A stretch of DNA of 64,000 nucleotides. Source: Portunus trituberculatus (Eukaryota; Arthropoda; Malacostraca; Decapoda; Portunidae). A program made the translations under genes and the position numbers. Every line of letters begins with the position of its first letter. Within the stretch, counting starts at the first letter, position 1. The stretch covers positions 3,366,001 to 3,430,000 of the forward strand of contig NC_059277.1 of the NCBI RefSeq assembly GCF_017591435.1. The letters run 5' to 3'. Below the pieces are notes generated by a model, which was not told the origin of the DNA, searched no databases, and was given only the letters and a program-made list of their open reading frames with translations. Below, piece after piece: positions 11,755-22,150 of this stretch.

Positions 11755-11940
11755 CTTCTTTCTTTTTCTTCTTCTTCTTTGTCTTCTTCTTCTTCTTCTT
11801 CTTCTTCTTCTTCTTCTTCTTCTTCTTCTTCTTCTTCTTCTTCTTTCTTCTTCTTCTTCTTCTTCTTCTTCTTCTTCTTCTTCTTCTTCTTCTTTGTCTT
11901 CTTCTTCTTTGTCTTTTTCTTTTTCTTCTTTTTCTTTTAC
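11755..11940. repeat. (CTT)n polypyrimidine tract
   Basis: About 185 bp of CTT with a few TTTC, GTC and TTT interruptions. It reads polyS, polyF or polyL on + and polyK, polyR or polyE on minus. The large minus-strand frame over 11590-12327 is therefore a repeat artefact. Confidence 0.95.
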
Positions 11941-12018
11941 GTTGTCGAGAAAACATTGCATCTTCGGAATATTCGCTTCTGATGATGTGTGTGTCTGCTG
12001 ACGAAGGCATAACAGCAG

Positions 12019-12145
12019 GAGAGGGAGGAGGAGGAGGAGGAGGAGGAGGAGGAGAAGAAAGAAAAAAGAGAAAAAGAAAGAAAGAAGAATGTCAACAACA
12101 GCAACAACAATTTCAACAACAACAACAACAACAACAACAACAAAC
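12019..12145. repeat. (GGA)n and (CAA)n tracts
   Basis: (GGA)n at 12019-12056, a GAAA-rich bridge, then (CAA)n at 12093-12142 with one TTT interruption. Confidence 0.9.
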
Positions 12146-13009
12146 TGAAAGACGACGCCAAGAAGAAGAAAGAATACAAAAATGGTGGAAGGCGGAAAAG
12201 GAGAACAAGAAGACCAGAAAGAAGAAGACAAGAAGACGGAGGAGGAGAATATATGACACGGGAGAAGGAGGAAGTGGAACAAGGAGAAAAGGACTAGAAG
12301 AAAGAAGAAAAGGGGCGAGGACAACATAACAAAGAAAATTAAAAAAGAGTGGGGAGGAAGAAAAATGAAAAAATAAAAGAAATGAGGAGAAATAAAGAAA
12401 CGAAGTCTTCTAAATGAATATGAGAAAGGAAGAGAATAAGGAGAAGAAGAAAAATGTGAAGAGGGGATAATGAGAAAGCAGGGCGTGAAAGAAAAGAAAA
12501 AAAAGAAGGGAGGAGGTGTTCTTGTTAAGGTGCAGCAGCAACCTTATTCCCTCCATTCACGAGACACGCCTTGTTAGGGACAGAAAGAAAAAAGTAACTG
12601 CCATGAGGTAAAGAAAGAGAGAAAAAGAAATGTGCTTGGATGAAGAAGATTTAGGGTACACCGATGAAAAAGCGACATTGTTGGATGATGAATAACATTA
12701 ATTGAAGCAACACCGTGAAATGAAACACTTGAAGCATTATATTATGTCTACATACAACTAAATGTTTGAGTGAAAGTAATCTAATCTCAGGAATAGTGAG
12801 GACTGAGAACAATAATCTAGGACACTTAGAAATAGAGAATTGATGTTTGAAAATCGTGAAAACAAGAGCATTGAAGTAAAGTTAAATGATAAAAATATTT
12901 TGGTGATGTGAATGAAAGAGGTGAAGAAAAGACTTTGAAGAAAAAATGTTTAAGAGCAGAATAGCAATGTACTGAAGAATAGAAGAATCAAGATTTGTGT
13001 GGGATTAGA
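12146..13009. other. Purine-rich then AT-rich unique sequence
   Basis: GA-rich imperfect sequence to about 12510 (no single period evident), then AT-rich single-copy DNA. No gene seen. Confidence 0.5.
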
Positions 13010-13013
13010 TTAA

Positions 13014-13225
13014 CCCCTTCAATATTGAGACGCAATTTTTATCTATGTTTTGTGTATAATTAGACGATTCTCTTTCCTTTGCATCAGGAAGAGTTTATGG
13101 AGGTCAGAAGATTAATGGCCACAGTCTTTACTATTTTAATCCCCCACGTAAATTTTTGAAACTGTATAAAGTCGCCAAATATTAAGCAAAATGATTGTGA
13201 AAATGCGACACGATACTGCAAGGGG
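13014..13225 (+). mobile_element. TTAA-type MITE, family 1, copy 2
   Basis: Starts after TTAA (13010-13013) with CCCCTTCAATA. It carries AGAAGATTAATGGCCACAG and TTTGAAACTGTAT, and ends TACTGCAAGGGG followed by a disturbed TAAGTTAA. The 3' target site looks mutated by one inserted base. Confidence 0.82.
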
Positions 13226-13233
13226 TAAGTTAA

Positions 13234-14320
13234 ATTAGATCTGAGGTGAGACCAGGTGTAGAATGACATGAGACAGCGAGCCAGTGAGTGAGTGAATGTG
13301 CCTGGGGCTTCAGAACAAGGCAGCCAGGAGGAGGTGGATGGGGCCGAGTGTGGGCATTGATCTGGTTGGCAACTTTCCATCCTTGTTGGCTTCGCTGGGT
13401 TGCCTGATGGTCGTCCCCCCTTCCACCTTGCACCTTCCACCTCCCTCCCCACTGTCACCAGCACCTTCCCCCTTCCCAGCCATTCTCGATAACTGCCTAC
13501 CTTCCCTTTCTCCCTAACCCAGCCGTTTCCTGACTCTATATGCTCTTTTTCTCCTTTCCTAACACCGTCTACCCTACATTTCTCCTTCCTCCCAACACTT
13601 CCTAACTCTCTATCCTATTTTTCCATCATTCCTAACACTCTTTCTACCTTCCCTTTCTCCTTCACTAATTTATAACACTCCATGGCACTGTACCCTTCAT
13701 TTTCATCCTTTTTGATATTGTTTGCCGTCTCTGTCTCCCTTACTAACTGTCAAATATTCCCTATGTCTCTTTTACTCTTCCTATCACGAACTCCCCACCT
13801 TTCCTATCACCCTTCCTAACACTCTAACATTCCACACTAACTTCCCACTCCATCCTTTTCAAAACTCTTCACTATCCACCTTCCCCATAATTCTTCACCC
13901 CTTCCATAACTCTCGGCCTTCCCTCCCTCCCTCTCTGACTCCCCACTCTCCCTCACTCTTCACCCGAGCTGCCGTCACTCTCCACACCCTCCCTCTGCTT
14001 TGATCCGGCTTGCTTTTCACGTCAATGCCTCTCTGATAACCGGCAGTGGCAGGTGAGGCGTGCTCCAGTATACACAGTTTTCAGTTTTTTTTTGGTTTTT
14101 ATTCTAACTTCAGTGTTGTGTATTTTTGTGTATTTTTTTTCCCTAAAGGTGTTAAAATGTATTGGTTGATGTGGTTTTGTGTTTTTTTTTTTCTCTGTTG
14201 TATTTTTGTTTTATCTCTATTTTTCTTTCATTTTTTCTTCTTCTTTTAGCCTCTCTTCTCTCCATCATACAGGCTTATAACAAATTAAAGTTTTTCCCGA
14301 TAAATGTACTATATTAACTA
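13234..14320. other. Pyrimidine-rich unique sequence, no gene seen
   Basis: C/T-rich anonymous sequence around 13380-13990 (words CCTTCC, CTAACACTC) without a clear period, then T-rich. The frames here lack recognisable domains. Confidence 0.5.
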
Positions 14321-14324
14321 TTAA

Positions 14325-14532
14325 CTCTTTGACAGCTGTTCCGTGTGTGTTTCCATAATTACTTATTTATCTCGGAGACCTCTATCCATATCCTACAACC
14401 ACTTCCTATCCTTTACACTGCTTATAAATTGCAGTTCTTTTTAATCCATAATTTCTTGTACCTGCTTATAAAGATTTCATTCATTAGTTCTGGTGATGTT
14501 AATTGTCTCGCATCGCAGACTTTGCACACTTG
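14325..14532 (+). mobile_element. TTAA-type MITE, family 2, copy 1 (3' end unclear)
   Basis: Begins after TTAA (14321-14324) with CTCTTTGACAG. Blocks shared with the 45205 copy are AATTACTTAT near the start, CTTATAAAGATTTC, and TTAGTTCTGGTGATGTTAATTG near the far end. The right terminus could not be placed. Confidence 0.55.
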
Positions 14533-14781
14533 AAATCAGTTTTAACCCAATACTTTTGAGTCACTGGATAAACCAACGCGATCCCAAGGCGAGAGAGAGA
14601 GTGAGAGGGCCTTGAAACCCTCCTCTTGGTTTCTGAGGGTTGAATGCTCCGCTGCTTCATTAAGACCAGGGCAGAGAGGAGCTGGCGAGGAGGAGGACGT
14701 CTTCCTTAGAGCCAATCCAGACCAAGAGTTTCCTGAAGGCGAGAGCAGAGAGGAAGCTGTGATGCTGCTCGAGACTGACTG

Positions 14782-14785
<4 letters not shown>

Positions 14786-14870
<85 letters not shown>
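14786..14870. repeat. (CA)n microsatellite
   Basis: About 42 CA units. Confidence 0.95.
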
Positions 14871-14874
<4 letters not shown>

Positions 14875-14934
14875 CCTAAATTTCACCTCTTCTTTCTTCT
14901 TTTGCTTTTTCTTCCACTTCTTTTTTCTTCTTGT

Positions 14935-15128
14935 TCTTCTTGTTCTTTTTCTTCTTCTTCTTCTTCTTCTTCTTCTTCTTCTTTCGTTTCTTTCGTTGCT
15001 CTGTTGTCTTGCTCTTTGTGGATTAACAGACATTAATTATAGACAAAAAGAACTATGGGTGTTTTTTTCATACCTCCTCCTCCTCCTCCTCCTCCTCCTC
15101 CTCCTCCTCCTCCTCCTCCTCCTCCTCC
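14935..15128. repeat. (CTT)n and (CTC)n tracts
   Basis: (CTT)n at about 14935-14984 and pure (CCT)n at 15075-15128, separated by about 90 bp of unique DNA. Confidence 0.9.
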
Positions 15129-15337
15129 TTTGACCATAAACACTAAAGGAGGAGAAAAAAAATCATCTGAAGACCATAGAAGAAATAAAAACGGCCTCGA
15201 CCTTTTCCCCTTTGTTGGTAAAAGAGGAGATTAATGTGGGCCAAGATATAGAGGAAATAGTGGCGCGCGTATTTCATGGCTATTGTTCGCAGTGCGGCGA
15301 GAAGGAGGCACGGAGAGAGGCCGTTTATACCAATAGG

Positions 15338-15338
<1 letters not shown>

Positions 15339-15399
<61 letters not shown>
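15339..15399. repeat. (TG)n microsatellite
   Basis: About 30 TG units. Confidence 0.95.
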
Positions 15400-15400
<1 letters not shown>

Positions 15401-15512
15401 TGGTGTAAGAGTGCGAGGACGAGGAAAGTAAACAAAACGAAGAGTGAAGAGTGTGGAGGTTGGAATGAAACTGGAAAGTGTTGTTGGCTGGGCAAAGTGT
15501 GAATGTGGTCTT

Positions 15513-15515
<3 letters not shown>

Positions 15516-15558
<43 letters not shown>
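15516..15558. repeat. (GA)n microsatellite
   Basis: About 21 GA units. Confidence 0.95.
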
Positions 15559-15559
<1 letters not shown>

Positions 15560-15759
15560 GGGCGGGAAGCAGTTAACGCCTTCCATATTTCAATGATGCA
15601 CCAAAATAGTATCACCAACATAGTTTATTAGTTCAATCATCATTGATTAAAACATTTCAGTACACACTATTTTTTTTCTCTCGTTACAAGTGTGTGTTTT
15701 CACTGAAAGAATGCTAAGGTTTTGTTGCTTAAAATTGATGATGATGCAACACACTGACT

Positions 15760-15919
15760 CATCTGCCGGCACACTGACTCACACACTGACTCAATCATTC
15801 ACTTACTCACTCACTCATTCAATCATTCATCCATTCATCCACACACTTATTCGTTACCTCACTCACTTAATTCATTCACTCACGCTCTCACGAACTCACA
15901 CATTCATTCACTTACCCAA

Positions 15920-15968
<49 letters not shown>
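15760..15968. repeat. Degenerate (TCAC/TCAT)n field grading into (CA)n
   Basis: Tetramers TCAC, TCAT, TCAA and GACT recur in loose phase from 15760 to 15920, then pure (CA)n at 15921-15967 abuts the truncated SINE A copy. The gradient suggests progressive decay of an old CACT-type array. Confidence 0.75.
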
Positions 15969-15970
<2 letters not shown>

Positions 15971-16148
15971 CCTGTTCACCTAGCAGTAAATAGGTAGGGG
16001 ATGTAACTCGCGGAGTTGTGGCCTCGCTTTCCCGGTGTGTCTCGGAGTGTGTTGCGGTCTCAGTCCTACCCGAAGATCGGTCTATGAGCTCTGAGCTCGC
16101 TCCGTAATGAGGAAGACTGGCTGGGTGACCAGCAGGCGACCGAGGTGA

Positions 16149-16151
<3 letters not shown>
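15971..16151 (+). mobile_element. SINE family A, 5'-truncated copy
   Basis: Matches 6356-6535 closely from CCTGTTCACCTAGCAG through ACCCGAAGATCGGTC to GGTGAATTAC. The tRNA head and first body segment are missing, and (CA)n abuts the truncation point. The 3' end runs into (CA)n at 16152-16203. Confidence 0.88.

Positions 16152-16203
<52 letters not shown>
16152..16203. repeat. (CA)n between two SINEs
   Basis: About 26 CA units forming both the tail of the upstream SINE A copy and the 5' flank of the SINE B head. Confidence 0.95.
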
Positions 16204-16207
<4 letters not shown>

Positions 16208-16496
16208 GGTAGCTCAGTGGTTAGAGCGCTGGCTTCATAAGCCAGAGGACCGGGGTTCGATTCCCCGACCGGGTGGAGATATTTGGGTGTGTCTCCTTTC
16301 ACGTGTAGCCCCTGTTCACCTAGCAGTGAGTAGGTACGGTATGTAAATCGAGGAGTTGTGACCTTGTTGTCCCGGTGTGTGGTGTGTGCCTGGTCTCAGG
16401 CCTATCCGAAGATAGGAAATAATGAGCTCTGAGCTCGTTCCGTAGGGTAACGTCTGGCTGTCTCTTCAGAGACTGCAGCAGATCAAACAAACAGTG

Positions 16497-16498
<2 letters not shown>
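16204..16498 (+). mobile_element. tRNA-derived SINE, family B, full length
   Basis: The head 16204-16275 folds as a tRNA. Acceptor ACCCGGT/ACCGGGT is perfect, the D arm is GCTC/GAGC around AGTGGTTA, and the anticodon stem CTGGC/GCCAG has loop TTCATAA (CAT at 16236-16238, methionine-like). The T arm is CGGGG/CCCCG with loop TTCGATT. One linker base is missing between acceptor and D arm and the sequence continues into a body, so it is a SINE head. The central domain 16308-16445 matches family A (6353-6489), while head, first body segment and tail differ. The tail ends CAGTGAAAC into (CA)n. A lone tRNA-Met gene is the alternative, but the body argues against it. Confidence 0.88.

Positions 16499-16530
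<32 letters not shown>
16499..16530. repeat. (CA)n tail of SINE B
   Basis: About 16 CA units continuous with the SINE 3' end. Confidence 0.95.
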
Positions 16531-16532
<2 letters not shown>

Positions 16533-16983
16533 CTTTCACTCACCCATCTCTCATTCACTCACTCATTCACTTCTCTGAGCAAACAGTAGACATATTCGCG
16601 ACACAACCCTTCACTCTCTTCTCTACCTAACCTACTCGTGTATCGTTACTGTGGATAACTTTGTCCAGCTTCACAACTTTCTCAACAAGACAAACACTGC
16701 AGGTAATTCAGGGAAGGTTGATGAAGTTTGTGATCCTCTCGTCTCTTATCACTAGCGTTCATCATGTTGACCTTCTTGCAGTGCGTGGCCACCAAGGAGC
16801 CAATCAGTTATCGTGTTGAGATTCTTGACACATAAAATCCTCTTAGCACTGTGACCATTTAATTAGTGAAAAGCAAACATCCTTTCCATCACCCAAGAGT
16901 TCACAGAGTGGATTAAAAAAATGTTCCTTGAAGTTGCCAGTCCCAGTCTAATTGTCTTACTTGAATCATAAAGTTAGATTCAA

Positions 16984-17199
16984 CCCTCTGACTGTCCTTT
17001 GGTACACCTTTCCCTTAATTACCTATCACTATAAGAACTCTCTATTTGTTCTGCAGTTACATCTAATTTTTGTACTCGGTGGAAATTCAAAATGTCTTCT
17101 TTTTCACCTCTAGCTTTCTTGTTAGTGCTTATAAAATCTTCACACATTGCTTTTGGTGCTGCTGAGTATTTTGCGCCGCACTAAAACGGTTAAAATATA
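16984..17199 (+). mobile_element. TTAA-type MITE, family 2, copy 2
   Basis: Starts CCCTCTGACTGTCC after a degenerate TTCAA. It shares TTTGGTACA, TTCTGCAGTTACATC-like, GTGGAAATTCAAAATGTC and CTTTCTTGTTAGTGCTTAT blocks with the 45205 copy. TTAA at 17200-17203 may be its right target site, but the right terminus is poorly conserved. Confidence 0.6.
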
Positions 17200-17203
17200 G
17201 AAA

Positions 17204-17427
17204 GAAATTATCTCTTAAGCAGATTGATTCATGGCTGGAATAGACTTTAATTCAGGTTGTTAGTCCTGATGAGTGCGGTGTTTTAATTAAAAGAAGATTA
17301 AATCAAGCAGTTTAAGAAAAAGGATGAATGATAGACGTGACCAAGTACCTTTTATACAGAAACTGTGTCGCTGCCTATGTTCATATATGCATCTTGGGGA
17401 GTCATAGAGGATAGTGATACTGATGAT
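17204..17427. other. Unique sequence
   Basis: AT-rich, nothing recognised. Confidence 0.5.
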
Positions 17428-17728
17428 GATAATGAGGAGGAGAAAGAGAAGGACAAGGAGGAGGAGGAGAAGAAGGAGAAGGAGGAAGAAGAAGAAGAGG
17501 AGGAGGAGGAGGAGGAGGAGGAGGAGGAGGAGGAGGAGGAGGAGGAGGAGGAGGAGGAGGAGGAGGAGGAGGAGGAGGAGGAGGAGGAGGAGAAGAAGAA
17601 GAAGAAGAAGAAGAAGAAGAAGAAGAAGAAGAAGAAGAAGAAGAAGAAGAAGAAGAAGAAGAAGAAGAAGAAGAAGAAGAAGAGGAGGAGGAGGAGGAGG
17701 AGGAGGAGGAGGAGGAGGAGGAGGAGAA
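17428..17728. repeat. Polypurine (GAG)n-(GAA)n-(GAG)n tract
   Basis: After an imperfect lead-in, pure (GAG)n runs from about 17498 to 17592, turns into (GAA)n to about 17682 and back into (GAG)n to 17728. About 230 bp are uninterrupted purine. The acidic or basic low-complexity frames over this tract are artefacts. Confidence 0.95.
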
Positions 17729-18269
17729 TAGAGGCAAAGAGAAGCATTTTTCCCCTGTTATCATCGCCTCACCAAACACTGAATATTACAAGGGATTTTT
17801 TTGGCCCCATGTCAGTACTCCTGCTTCGGTATGCGGGTGAAGGTAAAGAATTGGAGGGAACAGGAAAGACTTGACGAGCTTTGCGTTATTCCTCAACTTT
17901 CTGGATCGTGTGAGTGCAATCCATATTCCTTTTTTTTTTTTTTCATGAATAACGATTTTCCTTTGTTTCTTCATTTTTTTTTTTCTTTTTCTGAGCTAAC
18001 AAAGTCGTGTGGTTTTCTTTCCGTTTCTAGTTGGGTCTCATATTTTGCTTGCTGCACTATGGTAAGGACGACCTAACGCCTGTTCTTCATGGTCACGAGG
18101 TTCCTTCTTCTCCTCCTCCTCCTCCTTCTTCTCAGCTACCACAACTTCTTGAGATATCCCTGAAAAACTTCTAGAATGTTTCAGAGGAGACGTGTATCCT
18201 GGCTTAGAAACTCCGACCATAGACAAGCAACGAGATAATCTTTTTGACCATCGTTGTCGTTTTCGTCGG

Positions 18270-18810
18270 AAGAAAATGGAGTAGGAGTAAGAGACGAAGA
18301 GCAAGAGGAGGAAAAGGAGAAGAGGAGAAATAGTAAAGTAAATAGTAAAGAAATAGTAGAGAAAGATGAATAACCTCCATCTCCTCACTTCCACCTGTCG
18401 TCACCGGAAGAGCATGGAGGAGGAGGAGTAAGAAACGAAGAGGAAGAGGAGAAAAAGTAGAGAAGGGGGATTAAAATGAAGGAGAGAAGGAGAAAAAGAA
18501 AAGTAACTCAAAAGGAGAAAGGGGAGTAAGAGATGAAGAGAAGAAAATGGAGGAGAAAGGGAAGTAAGAGACGAAGAAGAGGAGGAAAAGCAAAAAGAAG
18601 GAGAAGTAAAATAAAGGAGAGAAGGAGAAAAAGAAAATAAGTAACTCATAGGGAGAAAGAGGAGTAAGAGATGAAGAGAAGAAAATGGAGGAGAAAGGGA
18701 AGTAAGAGACGAAGAAGAGGAGGAAAAGCAAAGGAGAAGTAAAATGAAGGAGAGAAGGAGAAAGAAGTGATTCAAAGGAAGGAAGAGGAGTAAGAGATGA
18801 AGAGAAAAGG
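18270..18810. repeat. Purine-rich minisatellite, about 100-138 bp unit
   Basis: The word GGAGTAAGAGATGAAGAG and its variants recur at 18275 (variant), 18425, 18523, 18661 and 18787. The 18523 and 18661 units are nearly identical over about 70 bp or more (period 138). Translation on the minus strand gives a repeating Phe/Ser/Leu peptide that mirrors the DNA period. Confidence 0.85.
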
Positions 18811-19032
18811 AAAAAGAATCTCCCTGTATGTCCTCACTTTTAGCTCATCTCTCACTTCTCTTCACGTCTCTCTGGACCTGCGTTCTTATCGGCATCAGCT
18901 CTAAGGCTCGTAATCTCAAACACTTGTGCGCCTCAACTCAACGATTTCAAAAGGTTTTATTTATAGTTACACGAGTTTTTAAGGTGTTTTTATGGTTTCA
19001 ATGACAAAATGACGAGATTTTTACATTATTAA

Positions 19033-19238
19033 CCCCTTCAGTATTGGAACAAATCTCTTCCTTGAGTTTATAGGTGTGATTAAACGATTTTATTGACATT
19101 AGGAAGGGTCTATGAAGGTTAAAAGATTAGAGCCCACAGTCTCCACTATTCTAATCCCTACATGAGTTTCTGAAGCTGTATAAAACTGCCAAATAATAAT
19201 CAGATAAATAGGAAAAATGCGTCATGTTACTGAAGGAG
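19033..19238 (+). mobile_element. TTAA-type MITE, family 1, copy 3
   Basis: A 206-bp element between TTAA (19029-19032) and TTAA (19239-19242). The ends CCCCTTCAGTA and TACTGAAGGAG are inverted (shown in consensus form; the right end here is TTACTGAAGGAG). It has the same internal order as other copies: CCTTGAGTTT, ATTGACATTAGGAAGGGTC, TGAGTTTCTGAAGCTGTA. Confidence 0.88.
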
Positions 19239-19508
19239 TTAACTCGAGAAACACTCTTGAAAATCCCGCTAATCATCTATGTTCCCTCTGAAAATAGTCG
19301 TGGTGAGAGTGCAAGGCGTTCATGAATACGGACCAAGGTGTCATCATGGTGAGCAGCGAGGGACGAGGAGCCGGGGGAAGTTACAAGAGCCTGGACAGGA
19401 AGGTGTGTGCGCTTACCCGAGATTTAAATGCTGGTATGGCGGGACGGGGATGTCGTGATGCCGCTGCTAGTTTTTGCCTTGAAGGAATTAAGCGCTTCCT
19501 GATTATTT

Positions 19509-19509
<1 letters not shown>

Positions 19510-19572
<63 letters not shown>
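19510..19572. repeat. (CT)n microsatellite
   Basis: About 31 CT units. Confidence 0.95.
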
Positions 19573-19577
<5 letters not shown>

Positions 19578-20475
19578 GTAAGATTCTTTTTATTTTGTTC
19601 GTTTTATCTATCTGTCATGTCTTTCACTGTTTGTTTGAGTCACTCTCTGTTTAGTTCCACCATGAATCAAATATATTAAGCTGCCTCTGTGTCGAATTTT
19701 TCATCTTCGGGGTAATGTAACGCTAAAGTCAGTGCAGTGCGTCTTTACATTATTTCATCTCTTTTCACCGCCTATTCTTTTCGTGACTGTTAAATCTATA
19801 AAAAAAAAAGCACTGTAGATATTCTCATTTTTCTTTTGTTACTGTTTTAAAAGCAAAATTACGATGTTAAATTTGGTGATTCCTCAAATTACTCCAAGTT
19901 TTTTTCTGTCTCGTCTTTCCTTGGGTGTCTATTTATCTATTATTTGTCTATTTGCATCACTAATCCACTTAGAGACTCACTTAACTGTTCGTGTAGAAAT
20001 TCCTCTCTGAGATCGTCAATCCTTTCTTTGTGTGTCTGTGTGGGTCTTTGCATTAATCTTCAAAATGATAACAAAACACATTCTTGCATGAATTCTTTCC
20101 TCGTTTGTATTCAATTAGCCTTTCTTCTCTCTGCTTTGCTCTTTCTTGCATGTCTGCCTCTTAATATAACCCGTTTGCATCATTCCAAAGATGTGTTAAT
20201 GGTAGAAAATGTTGTATCTTTCCTCTTTTCTTTAATGTTTTTATTTTCTTATGGGAGGAAGTAGGTAAGTATGTTTCGTTTCGTGCGTAGGCCTAACGGG
20301 TTATTGCGGCTTTCCATACTGCCTTATATTCCGGTATTCTTAGTTGCTCTCTCAGGTAAGGCAACATTAAATTGATTGTCAGTAAACTCACTGTTATAGA
20401 CTTGAAGTACTGTGGGTTTACTGACAAATTTATATTACGATAGTGTGATACTCCATCCCATTAAATTGATCACTT

Positions 20476-20506
<31 letters not shown>

Positions 20507-20540
20507 CTTTACTTTTTGATACCTATGTGTGTCTCTTACA
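19573..20540. other. T-rich unique sequence, no gene seen
   Basis: AT-rich DNA ending in a T run of 27 (about 20479-20505). The frame at 19944-20264 is hydrophobic only because of the T-rich composition. Confidence 0.5.
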
Positions 20541-20590
20541 AAGACTGCCACGTACAAGCCTGACCTCCTTTTACTTCCTGCTTCCTTTGT
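20541..20590 (+). mobile_element. Possible decayed LINE 3' end
   Basis: GACTGCCACGTACAAGCCTGAC resembles GGGACTGCCACGTGTAGGCCTG at 25540 and the 3' UTR of the 54363 element. The terminal ATGTTC tail is not preserved. Confidence 0.35.
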
Positions 20591-20917
20591 AGGTTCTTTC
20601 GTTCTCAACTTCAAGTAACGTCACATCACCTCTCAACATTCTTTCACCTTTGCTTACGTTACTCGAGTCCTGAGGTGAATCGAAGGACGCTCTTAGGCAC
20701 ATTATTACCCAAGAACTGGCTTTCCCTAGGGCACGGCTGGCTACCGCTGCTGAAGACGAGAAACAGAGGAACGGGCATCCCCTCTCTCCCATCTCCCTCT
20801 CTCCCTCTCTCACTCCCTCGGCCTTCCCACGTGCCGCCGCCTCCACAGCTTGCCGTAAAGTAGGTTATAAGTTTTGCTGTCTCTTGTTTGAGTATTCCCT
20901 GTTGTGTGACCTAGGAT

Positions 20918-20918
<1 letters not shown>

Positions 20919-20993
<75 letters not shown>
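20919..20993. repeat. (CT)n microsatellite
   Basis: About 37 CT units. Confidence 0.95.
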
Positions 20994-20996
<3 letters not shown>

Positions 20997-21086
20997 ATAT
21001 GATGTAGCAATTTTCATTAGTTTACTTTTAGTGGCGCTGGTTAAGATTTTTTTTAGTATATTTTGTAAGGTGTTTTTATAAGTTTA

Positions 21087-21088
<2 letters not shown>

Positions 21089-21160
<72 letters not shown>
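21089..21160. repeat. (GT)n microsatellite
   Basis: About 36 GT units; complementary to the (CA)n at 21403. Confidence 0.95.
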
Positions 21161-21161
<1 letters not shown>

Positions 21162-21402
21162 AGTGAGTAATGCACAAACCAGTTCTCCATTTGGATGTTA
21201 TCAGAAAAAAGGCACACACATTTACCCAGTCACAGTATCAGTATCCATGAAGTTTCCCTGATTACTCTTCTCTTGTCACACGATGAAGCCATCAATACAA
21301 TCACCACCACAGCAAGAGAGGAAGATCCATAATGCAAACAGACACACACTAGTTTCCTTTTCTCTTTACCAAACACGAGAGAGATTCGAGAGAGATTCAT
21401 AT

Positions 21403-21440
<38 letters not shown>
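21403..21440. repeat. (CA)n microsatellite
   Basis: About 19 CA units. Confidence 0.95.
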
Positions 21441-21442
<2 letters not shown>

Positions 21443-22074
21443 TCAAACATCAATTATCTTATTCAGTATTCAGTTAACGTCTTCAATGTTCAGTCAACTA
21501 ACAAGATTTATTTATTTTTTTATTTGCTGCAGTTTTTCACACAATAAGGTTGACACTCTTACCAAGTTATATTACTGTGTAGTTTCCTTTTTTATACTCT
21601 GATGTTTTTTTGTGGTAATTTTCAGGTTACCAATAACTTGTATGCGAATTTGCGAAGTGAAATGAATATATCTGAAGCAAAAAATAAAAGATCACACCTC
21701 GGGAAACCAGTGATGGATGGACATGGTTGAAGGTTTGCAGCAGATCGTATGGAAACTCAATTACACGGGCAGTGAATTTGATATAATGCAGCCAATCCTA
21801 TCATCCCTGAGGCTGTGTATGTCTGGCCCACACATTTTTCCCTCTCTTTCTATCCCTCTTTTTTTTTTTTTTTTTTTTTTTTTTGCTACTTTCCTTTCAA
21901 AGTCGGCAAAATTCTTCTTATCTGCAGATATATCCCCAGTGACATCCACGAGTAGGATCAACATTCATTTCTGTAGCAACCCGAATGCAAAGTTCTGTTT
22001 TTTCTTGTTTTTTTTTTTCATTAGTGTGTTATATATATGCAAAGCGGTTCAACGATTGATGATTTTTTTTTGGA

Positions 22075-22076
<2 letters not shown>

Positions 22077-22147
<71 letters not shown>
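22077..22147. repeat. (CT)n microsatellite
   Basis: About 35 CT units. Complementary to the (GA)n at 22569. Confidence 0.95.

Positions 22148-22150
<3 letters not shown>

Noticed and set aside
11590..12327. 245-codon minus-strand frame
   Set aside because: Built from (CTT)n, (GGA)n and (CAA)n repeats; no family resemblance.
16204..16275. Functional tRNA-Met
   Set aside because: The fold is good but a linker base is missing and it continues into a body sharing its central domain with SINE A, so it is called a SINE head.
17365..17874. Long + strand frame rich in Glu and Lys
   Set aside because: It is the translation of a (GAG)n/(GAA)n microsatellite; all phases on both strands are open, and the non-repeat flanks show no domain.
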